Source of the DNA: a virus
Virus record (IMG/VR): IMGVR_UViG_3300030119_000984
Coordinates: 1 to 25,808 of that record
Strand: one strand, 5' to 3'
DNA: 25,808 nt
The notes under the pieces are model-generated. The model worked only from the letters and a program-made list of their open reading frames with translations, searched no databases and had not been told where the DNA came from. A program made the position numbers and the translations under genes. Below are positions 21,253 to 25,808 of this stretch, in pieces. Numbering within the stretch: position 1 is the first letter of the stretch; each line of letters starts with the position of its first letter.

Positions 21253-22419
21253 TTGAAGATCGACCCTGAACTTTATTCGTATTGCACCGACCGCCAACGC
21301 GAGGTGCTTGAAGCCTACGAAGAACACGGCACCGGCCCTGCGGCTGCGGAGGCCCTGGGCGGCACCGACCGCACCTATCCCGACAAGGTATTGCGCGACG
21401 TTCGTAAGAAGGCGGCTCGGGAGGGGTATGCTCCGGGGCACTTTCAAGACGGCGTTGCCCCCGGCTACCTTATGGGCAAGGTTACGGTGCAGCGAGGCCC
21501 GGGTGGCGTCGAGCGCGTATGGGAGCGCCAGTTCCCCGATCAAACCCGCGCGCTTGAGGCGCTTAGGGAAGTCGTTGAAGGCATCCAGTCGGATATCGAG
21601 CCAGCGCCCCGGGTCAAGGCCCCGGCGGTTGCTAACTCGGACCTCTGCAACCTTTTCACTTTCACGGATTATCATCTCGGAATGCTCGCTTGGCATCGCG
21701 AGGGCGGGCAGGACTGGGATCTCCAAATTGCCGAAATCACTCTGCGCAAGGCGATGGCCGCGATGGTTTCGCAAAGCCCCATCGCCCATACGGCGGTGGT
21801 CAACATTCAGGGTGACTTCCTGCACACGGATGGCCTGACTCCGGTTACTCCCGGGCATGGCCATGTCTTGGATGCTGACAGTCGTTTCCCGAAGATCCGC
21901 AAGGCGGCTATCCGCCTGATCCGCGAACTTTGCCGGATGGCGCTGGAAACGCACATGGAGGTGCATCTTATCCTAGCGGAAGGCAACCACGATCAGGACA
22001 GCATGGGCTGGCTGGCTGACAGCTTCGCGGTCCTTTATGAAGATGAGCCGCGCTTGACGGTCAACGACAGCAACCTCCCCTTCTACGTGGTGGAATGGGG
22101 CGAGACGATGATCGGTGTCCATCACGGGCACAAGGTCAAGAACGAACAGCTTCCGCTCTTGTTCGCGGCTCAATACGCGCAGGCGTGGGGCCGCACCCGC
22201 CGCCGTGAAATCCATTGCGGGCACCGGCACCATCGGGACGAAAAGGAATACAACGGCGTCACGGTTGTGCAGCATCCGACACTGGCGGCCCGGGATGCCT
22301 ATGCAGCGCGCGGGGGCTGGATTGCCGACCGCGCGGCTCAGGCGATCACCTACCACAAGCGATACGGGCAAGTGGGCCGCGTTATGGTCTGCCCTGAAAT
22401 GCTGGAGCAGGCGGCATGA
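21253..22419 (+). CDS. Calcineurin-like metallophosphoesterase with N-terminal helical domain
   Basis: 388 residues from a TTG start with GGGAGGG upstream. Residues ~1-60 form a compact helical domain (RQREVLEAYEEHGTGPAAAE) that resembles helix-turn-helix modules fused to phage phosphoesterases. The catalytic domain has all metal motifs: FTDYHLG (D139, H141), QGDFLH (D188), AEGNHDQ (N245, H246, D247), VHHGH (H290-H293) and CGHRHH (H324, H326). The family cleaves phosphodiesters or phosphomonoesters with two metal ions; in phages it is usually a nuclease or nucleotide-acting enzyme. It is out of place in a lysis region; target unknown. It overlaps the next gene (ATGA). Confidence 0.88.
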   Translation: MKIDPELYSYCTDRQREVLEAYEEHGTGPAAAEALGGTDRTYPDKVLRDVRKKAAREGYAPGHFQDGVAPGYLMGKVTVQRGPGGVERVWERQFPDQTRALEALREVVEGIQSDIEPAPRVKAPAVANSDLCNLFTFTDYHLGMLAWHREGGQDWDLQIAEITLRKAMAAMVSQSPIAHTAVVNIQGDFLHTDGLTPVTPGHGHVLDADSRFPKIRKAAIRLIRELCRMALETHMEVHLILAEGNHDQDSMGWLADSFAVLYEDEPRLTVNDSNLPFYVVEWGETMIGVHHGHKVKNEQLPLLFAAQYAQAWGRTRRREIHCGHRHHRDEKEYNGVTVVQHPTLAARDAYAARGGWIADRAAQAITYHKRYGQVGRVMVCPEMLEQAA

Positions 22420-22610
22420 GCTGGACCCAAGGAGTCATGCCCCGCGAGGATATGGACGAGCAGATGATTGCGCGTCTTGAAGCGGCTTACACGCGCCAGA
22501 CCGGCGAACAGGCTAAGGTCGAATACCTGACTTGGTTCACGCTTGATGGCTCGGACGCGATTGCTCACTTCGACAGCCAGCGTGGCTTTAGGCTCGGGAG
22601 GGCGGCATGA
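22416..22610 (+). CDS. Small hypothetical protein
   Basis: 64 residues, MSWTQGVMPREDMDEQMIAR at the start and FDSQRGFRLGRAA at the end; a mixed helix/strand soluble protein without Cys. The start overlaps the phosphoesterase stop and its stop overlaps the next start, so it is part of a coupled run of four small genes (22416-23113). I do not recognise the family. Confidence 0.6.
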   Translation: MSWTQGVMPREDMDEQMIARLEAAYTRQTGEQAKVEYLTWFTLDGSDAIAHFDSQRGFRLGRAA

Positions 22611-22738
22611 TTGCTCCCCTTCCCATTCCCGCCGCCCCTACGGCTGAAAAGGTCGCCCGCAATATCGAGCGGCGAACACAGCGGGAGGTAGAAAAGGCAC
22701 TGGTCGAACGTGACCGCCAGTTGAGAGGTGCACCATGA
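22607..22738 (+). CDS. 43-residue charged helical protein
   Basis: Starts at ATG 22607 (overlapping the previous stop) and ends overlapping the next ATG. The sequence is MIAPLPIPAAPTAEKVARNI followed by a strongly Arg/Glu-rich helix (ERRTQREVEKALVERDRQL). The Pro-rich start and helical, probably coiled-coil, remainder are like short phage accessory proteins. It is too short to be assigned; support comes from its tight overlaps. Confidence 0.5.
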   Translation: MIAPLPIPAAPTAEKVARNIERRTQREVEKALVERDRQLRGAP

Positions 22739-22938
22739 TACCCTCTGTTTTTGACATCGGCGTAGATGCAGCGGACTACGTTGCCCCCTACCCTGTCACC
22801 TATAGCAATTGGGATTTGTGCGAGGGGCTTCCTGACGAGGAATTGACGGTGGTTTTCGAACCGGACTTCTGCGCCAAGCTGCCGGAGGAATGCCCTGAAA
22901 TGCTGGTGGTGGACGAAGGCGACTTCGGCGATGAATAG
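22735..22938 (+). CDS. Small acidic hypothetical protein
   Basis: 67 residues with a strong negative charge, MIPSVFDIGVDAADYVAPYP at the start, then three Cys (LCEG, FCAK, ECPE) and a C-terminal LVVDEGDFGDE. The composition is reminiscent of acidic DNA-mimic proteins, but also of many phage orphans, so no function is claimed. AGAGGTG lies upstream of the ATG. It is coupled to both neighbours by overlaps. Confidence 0.55.
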   Translation: MIPSVFDIGVDAADYVAPYPVTYSNWDLCEGLPDEELTVVFEPDFCAKLPEECPEMLVVDEGDFGDE

Positions 22939-23113
22939 CGCCGCCCAAGCCCTCCGCGATGCTGCCGATTGCGTGGAAGCCTGCGCCCTCTCGGATGCCC
23001 AGCTAGACCTAATCGAAATGATCGGCCTTCATGTGAAGGACAAGGCAACCGGCGGCATAACCGACCGATGCCGCACAACCAAGCTGCTGCTTAGGATGCT
23101 GGATCGTGGTTAG
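22931..23113 (+). CDS. Small hypothetical protein
   Basis: 60 residues, soluble and helical with three Cys (DCVEACAL, DRCRT). It starts NSAAQALRDAADCVEACALS and ends TTKLLLRMLDRG. It begins 8 bases before the previous stop, and its stop codon overlaps the stop of the opposite-strand gene 23110-23268 (shared TTAG). Last member of the run of four small coupled genes. Not recognised. Confidence 0.55.
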   Translation: MNSAAQALRDAADCVEACALSDAQLDLIEMIGLHVKDKATGGITDRCRTTKLLLRMLDRG

Positions 23114-23268
23114 CGCAGCAGCACGTGAAGGAAGCGGTCAACCCACGGCATCCGCTGGTCTTCCTCTTGGATTAAGCGCTTGGCCTCGCCCACGTCGATT
23201 TCGCCTTTATCCATCCTTCGCAGGATTGCGCCAATCCGCCGTGCCGGTGCGTGGTCGATTTCAGCCAT
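23110..23268 (-). CDS. Small opposite-strand hypothetical protein
   Basis: 52 residues on the minus strand, MAEIDHAPARRIGAILRRMD at the start and RMPWVDRFLHVLLR at the end, basic and helical with alternating charges. The reading frame has the GC-rich third positions expected of real genes here and ends sharing its stop with the opposing gene. The ribosome binding site is weak (GTGGGG very close to the ATG), and no promoter was found upstream. It fills the gap between the small-gene run and the endolysin. Confidence 0.5.
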   Translation of the reverse strand: MAEIDHAPARRIGAILRRMDKGEIDVGEAKRLIQEEDQRMPWVDRFLHVLLR

Positions 23269-23303
23269 GCCCCACGGCTACCACAAAAGCGAGGACATAG
23301 CAA

Positions 23304-23969
23304 GTGAACCGAACCCATATTTTCGACGCTGTGCGCGAGATACTCAAAGGCCGCGACCGCAAGCCCGTGTTCCGCCAATTCGAGGTTGACGCACTGGACG
23401 CTGCGATTGATGCGGCCATGCGCGAGACTGGCGAACAGCTTGCGACCGAAAGCCGGGGCGCGGATGCCTTCGACCGCGCCTTGCCTATCCTGCTGGCTCA
23501 GGAGGGCGGCTATGTTAATCATCCGTCAGATCCCGGCGGCAGAACCAACCTAGGCGTTACACAGCGCACGTGGGAGGCGTGGACGGGCCACAAGGCTACG
23601 GAAGCGGAAATGCGCGGCCTGTCTGTTGCTGATGTGGCCCCGCTTTATCGCGCCCGGTATTGGGACGCTGTGCGAGGCGATGACCTCCCGCCTGGAATCG
23701 CGCTGTCGGTGTTCGATTTCGGCGTTAACGCTGGCCCTGCCCGCGCCATCCGATATTTGCAGATCGCGGTGGGCGCTACGCCTGACGGAAAGATTGGCCC
23801 CAAGACGCTAGCGCGGGTGAATAGGCGCACCGACGCGGACCTAGTGCGGGAGTATGCCGAGCATCGCCGCAGCTACTACCGCCGCCTCAAGACCTTTAGC
23901 GTGTTCGGCAAGGGCTGGCTACGGCGCGTGGACCACATCGAAGCGGAAGCACTCAAACTCGCAACCTAG
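23304..23969 (+). CDS. Endolysin, GH108-type lysozyme with C-terminal PG-binding domain
   Basis: 221 residues, GTG start with GAGG 9 bases upstream. After an ~50-residue helical N-terminus, residues ~54-150 form the GH108 core: FDRALPILLAQEGGYVNHPS (candidate catalytic Glu67), then DPGGRTNLGVTQRTWEAWTG and YRARYWDAVRGDDLPPGIAL. The C-terminal part (FDFGVNAGPARAIRYLQIAV, then TPDGKIGPKTLARVNR) is the usual peptidoglycan-binding domain of this family. It cuts host peptidoglycan once holin makes the membrane leaky. No signal peptide is visible, so it depends on a holin. Confidence 0.9.
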   Translation: MNRTHIFDAVREILKGRDRKPVFRQFEVDALDAAIDAAMRETGEQLATESRGADAFDRALPILLAQEGGYVNHPSDPGGRTNLGVTQRTWEAWTGHKATEAEMRGLSVADVAPLYRARYWDAVRGDDLPPGIALSVFDFGVNAGPARAIRYLQIAVGATPDGKIGPKTLARVNRRTDADLVREYAEHRRSYYRRLKTFSVFGKGWLRRVDHIEAEALKLAT

Positions 23970-23978
23970 GGGGATGCC

Positions 23979-24098
23979 ATGAAGGGCGGGTTATTCGTGG
24001 GCGGTATGAGCATTGCCGCTACAGGGAATATAGTCGCCTTCTGGTGTGCAGCTGTCTCGGTGGGATTGGTTATTGCTTGGCGGTGGGTGGCGAATTAG
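23979..24098 (+). CDS. 39-residue membrane peptide
   Basis: Starts at ATG with AGGGGG 5 bases upstream, a strong site. The peptide begins MKGGLFVGGMSIAATGNIVA and has one long hydrophobic stretch (about 10-36) with a WRWVAN end. It could be a pinholin-like or antiholin peptide, or an accessory membrane peptide. The 3' end overlaps the opposite-strand gene 24070-24312 by 29 bases. Confidence 0.5.
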   Translation: MKGGLFVGGMSIAATGNIVAFWCAAVSVGLVIAWRWVAN

Positions 24099-24312
24099 CG
24101 GCGACGTAACCCAGCAGCCATCGCAGATCCTCAACAGTGCCCGCGATGCCCTCGGGGCACCCGTCATCGGCCCATTCTTGCGATCCCTTGATGCGAGCCT
24201 GCTTGGCGTCAAATGGCTCAGCCACCGCATCGGTGCAGGAGGGGCATCTGTCTAGGCAAAGACCTGCGTGGTCAAGGAACCCAGTCCCTTGGCAAAAACT
24301 GCACACGTTCAT
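24070..24312 (-). CDS. Opposite-strand zinc-finger protein
   Basis: 80 residues, minus strand. The N-terminus has CSFCQGTGFLDHAGLCLDRC, then PSC: CxxCxGTG followed by CLDRCPSC, like a single DnaJ-type zinc-binding repeat. The rest (SQEWADDGCPEGIAGTVEDL, then RWLLGYVAAN) is helical. The start overlaps the stop of gene 24309-24488 (ATGA), so the two form a coupled minus-strand pair. Function unknown; nucleic-acid or protein binding would be usual for such a finger. Confidence 0.6.
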   Translation of the reverse strand: MNVCSFCQGTGFLDHAGLCLDRCPSCTDAVAEPFDAKQARIKGSQEWADDGCPEGIAGTVEDLRWLLGYVAANSPPTAKQ

Positions 24313-24488
24313 CCTTCACTCGCTTTCTTCCGCTTATGCAGACGGTCCATGATCTTGCGCCCATAGCGCGCCGTGGCTCCGCAATCACACTCGAAAGCAT
24401 ACTGGTCCAAGTGGAACGTGCAATCGCGCGCGTGGTTGCGCGGATCGTGCTTGCCATAGTCTTGCTCAGCCATGCCCCTGAGTAGCAC
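24309..24488 (-). CDS. Opposite-strand small Cys/His-rich protein
   Basis: About 59 residues from GTG 24488, chosen because AAGGA lies 5 bases upstream; ATG 24473 would give 54 residues. Central CTFHLDQYAFECDCGATARY contains Cys, His, Cys, Cys in a possible zinc-site arrangement, and the C-terminus is basic (KIMDRLHKRKKASEG). It is first of the two-gene minus-strand pair inside the lysis region. Family unknown. Confidence 0.55.
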   Translation of the reverse strand: MLLRGMAEQDYGKHDPRNHARDCTFHLDQYAFECDCGATARYGRKIMDRLHKRKKASEG

Positions 24489-24520
24489 GAATTTCCTTGC
24501 CAAACAAGCCGGAACATGTC

Positions 24521-24736
24521 ATGAACAAAACACCATGCGAGACGCCGTTTTTCCAATGGCTCGACAAGCTGAACCGCCCCGTCACGCGCTGGGGGTTTTC
24601 CATCGTGGCGGTCGCATACGGAGCGCGGGCTGTGTTCGGGGCTGACTTTGACCCGATGGCCTTTGCCGCATTGGTCGCCCCCGCTGGCTTTACCTACTGG
24701 CGGCGCGGTGATGAGAAGCTGAAAGGAATTGAGTGA
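24521..24736 (+). CDS. Probable holin (two to three membrane segments, 3TM-holin-like)
   Basis: 71 residues from ATG 24521 (GGA about 7 bases upstream); an in-frame TTG at 24497 would add eight residues. Hydrophobic segments are FSIVAVAYGARAVFG and MAFAALVAPAGFTYW, separated by GADFDP, with a C-terminal RRGDEKLKGIE. The RPVTRWGF start and 'FDP..FAALVAPAGFTYWRRG' end match short alphaproteobacterial phage/GTA holins. The stop overlaps the next start (TGATG). Confidence 0.7.
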   Translation: MNKTPCETPFFQWLDKLNRPVTRWGFSIVAVAYGARAVFGADFDPMAFAALVAPAGFTYWRRGDEKLKGIE

Positions 24737-24942
24737 TGGCATTCACCGTGGATTTTGGCTGGTGGCTTCTGCCGCTGGCTATCACGCTCGCAGCCTTTGG
24801 ACGCCTATGGGTGTGGTCCGCGCAGCAGCCCCCGTCGAGCGGGTATGGCGCTATCGGAACGGTCATGGCTCACGCTTTCCTTTTCGCTATTGCCTTGATC
24901 GTCTCACTGGTTGCGTGGCTCGTCTACGCAATTTTTACATAA
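24736..24942 (+). CDS. Small membrane protein of the lysis cassette
   Basis: 68 residues with two hydrophobic stretches, ~8-26 (WWLLPLAITLAAFGRLWVW) and ~42-67 (VMAHAFLFAIALIVSLVAWL). ATG 24736 is preferred over GTG 24733 because AAAGGA lies 8 bases before it. The start overlaps the upstream stop. Two-segment topology beside a holin candidate suggests an antiholin or partner holin, but the sequence alone does not decide. Confidence 0.65.
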   Translation: MAFTVDFGWWLLPLAITLAAFGRLWVWSAQQPPSSGYGAIGTVMAHAFLFAIALIVSLVAWLVYAIFT

Positions 24943-24954
24943 GGGAGATTGCCT

Positions 24955-25101
24955 GTGCCCCTCGGCAGCATTGATGACGGCTTTATCCTCCGCGCTGTCT
25001 GGCGACGCTTCAAGGCGTGGTGGCAGGCAGGCACGGGTGGTTGGCCCACGGCAGCTGTCCTGTTGGCGTCCGCCGTGTTCGCGGCGGCTATGCTGTCATG
25101 A
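24955..25101 (+). CDS. 48-residue single-pass membrane protein
   Basis: GTG start with AAGGGAG 7 bases upstream, a strong site. The product starts MPLGSIDDGFILRAVWRRFK and has a C-terminal hydrophobic segment (AAVLLASAVFAAAMLS). The tail anchor after a basic, Trp-rich stretch (RRFKAWWQAG) suggests an inner-membrane peptide. Its stop overlaps the Rz start (ATGA). Unknown family; part of the lysis operon. Confidence 0.6.
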   Translation: MPLGSIDDGFILRAVWRRFKAWWQAGTGGWPTAAVLLASAVFAAAMLS

Positions 25102-25385
25102 TCGCAGCATGGCTTGGAACGAAGGCGCTTGGCCTTCATCGGTGGATCTGGCTGCTTGCCCTCCTGGCGGCAATCGCTGGCGGCATTCTGTGGCTACAGG
25201 CCCGCGAGGAAGCAGACGACAAGGCAAACCAAGAGATTGGCGCAAAGGTCCAGCGCGAAGGCGACCTGCGCAAGACTATCGAACGGGCGGAGACAGCCAA
25301 TGAAGCTGCTGAAAATATCAAGCGTGATCCTGATGCTCGGCGCGACGGGTGCCTGCGCCACTCACGAACCCCCGAGAACTGTTGA
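25098..25385 (+). CDS. Inner-membrane spanin subunit (Rz-like)
   Basis: 95 residues, ATG overlapping the upstream stop. One N-terminal membrane segment (WIWLLALLAAIAGGILWLQA) is followed by a charged, probably coiled-coil periplasmic part (EEADDKANQEIGAKVQREGD, then KTIERAETANEAAENIKRD), as in Rz i-spanins, and a short C-terminal HSRTPENC. With the lipoprotein encoded inside its 3' end in another frame, it should span the periplasm and fuse the membranes at the end of lysis. It is a little shorter than lambda Rz. Confidence 0.8.
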   Translation: MIAAWLGTKALGLHRWIWLLALLAAIAGGILWLQAREEADDKANQEIGAKVQREGDLRKTIERAETANEAAENIKRDPDARRDGCLRHSRTPENC

Positions 25386-25578
25386 CACATCCTGCCTGAC
25401 GTTCCGCGCGATAAGCTATGCGGAACTAGCTGCTGGCGAGGTGGACGATCCCGGCAACGTAGCTGATAGCAAGCCGACCGTTGACGAGATCGAGGCGCAT
25501 AACGCCAAGTGGGATGCTATCTGCGGGACTAGCCGAACACCGCCCCAATCACCCCCGCTAGTAACCCCAGCCCGATAA
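25300..25578 (+). CDS. Outer-membrane spanin lipoprotein (Rz1-like)
   Basis: 92 residues, starting at ATG 25300 inside Rz in another frame, with CGGAG 8 bases upstream. A short signal peptide with a lipobox-like TGAC (Cys19) is visible (MKLLKISSVILMLGATGAC), and the mature part is Pro-containing (HEPPRTVDTSC, TPPQSPPLVTPA). Overlap with Rz is 86 bases, and it extends well beyond, which is the usual overlapped Rz/Rz1 design. The lipobox has Thr where Leu is common, so processing should be confirmed. It continues past the Rz stop. Confidence 0.78.
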   Translation: MKLLKISSVILMLGATGACATHEPPRTVDTSCLTFRAISYAELAAGEVDDPGNVADSKPTVDEIEAHNAKWDAICGTSRTPPQSPPLVTPAR

Positions 25579-25606
25579 GCACCTGGACTGGCTTAGGTAG
25601 GCGCAT
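25529..25606 (-). CDS. Possible 25-residue membrane peptide
   Basis: Minus strand, starting MRLPKPVQVLIGLGLLAGVI; the hydrophobic part fills most of it. Its start lies 14 bases inside the end of the gene 25593-25808, in another frame, and its stop lies inside the end of Rz1. There is no clear ribosome binding site, so it could be expressed only by coupling. Low support; chance is likely. Confidence 0.25.
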   Translation of the reverse strand: MRLPKPVQVLIGLGLLAGVIGAVFG

Positions 25607-25808
25607 TGGATGCCAGCCACTCGTAGACGGTGCCGAAGCCCGCTTTCTTAGTGCGGCGGCGCATTTCACGGTTAGCCGCTCCGATGTTCTGGCAATCGGT
25701 GGGCGAGGACCATCCAAACATACCGCGCGGCTCAGTGGGCCTCCACGCGATCAGATCTGCATCGGAGAGTCCGCGAAAAAAGCGGCGGCCTAGCGCGAGG
25801 TCAGTCAT
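25593..25808 (-). CDS. Hypothetical protein running off the window
   Basis: 71 residues visible, minus strand, with ATG exactly at the last bases, so the true start may lie outside. Soluble, basic in the middle (NREMRRRTKKAGFGTVYEWL), with several Trp. It converges with the spanin genes (the stop lies 15 bases beyond the end of Rz1). No membrane segment or Cys pair; family not recognised. It probably marks the boundary of another leftward operon after the lysis cassette. Confidence 0.55.
   Translation of the reverse strand: MTDLALGRRFFRGLSDADLIAWRPTEPRGMFGWSSPTDCQNIGAANREMRRRTKKAGFGTVYEWLASNAPT

Overview
This window is the late (packaging, head, tail, host recognition, lysis) half of a tailed double-stranded DNA phage or prophage with an HK97-type head and a long non-contractile (siphovirus) tail. 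The GC-rich coding sequence, AAGGAG-type ribosome binding sites, GTA-like tail genes and a GH108-type endolysin point to an alphaproteobacterial host, probably Sphingomonadales; that placement is inference. I see no integrase, repressor or replication genes, so lifestyle is unresolved.

Layout. 1-588: an unrecognised basic protein. 589-1320: no gene on either strand, but a dense non-coding block with a candidate promoter, three degenerate tRNA-like segments, a strong terminator, an imperfect ~90-base direct repeat and a second strong terminator. 1321-1903: a compact three-gene minus-strand operon whose promoter is overlain by a perfect inverted repeat. 1946-3385: small proteins and two HNH endonucleases flanking a promoter and a strong inverted repeat. 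3360-9768: terminase small and large subunits, portal, prohead protease, HK97-fold capsid protein, terminator, Ig-like decoration protein, head-tail connectors. 10131-18041: neck and tail genes, with tail assembly chaperones joined by a textbook -1 frameshift (GGGAAAC plus hairpin), tape measure, then four genes in the order of GTA gp12-gp15. 18056-20263: receptor-contact proteins, including a tail-associated GDSL/SGNH hydrolase and a possible lectin-fold protein. 20263-25578: small membrane proteins, two holin candidates, a calcineurin-like phosphoesterase with an N-terminal helical domain, a GH108-type endolysin, and a nested Rz/Rz1 spanin pair. 25529-25808: minus-strand genes running off the window.

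How it works together. HNH nuclease(s) and terminase cut and package DNA into a capsid made from portal, protease and capsid protein. Connectors and neck proteins join it to a tail of about 100 nm (from tape measure length). The tip and GDSL hydrolase probably bind and de-esterify surface polysaccharide. Holin(s), endolysin and spanins release progeny.

Least ordinary parts: the tRNA-like/ncRNA block at 615-1320; two exported proteins encoded on the opposite strand inside the structural operon (9765-10082 and 12092-12382), which look like morons; the frameshift cassette; and tiny opposite-strand genes inside the lysis region. I did not find a clearly new multi-gene system; the exported morons and the RNA block are the best candidates for undescribed biology.
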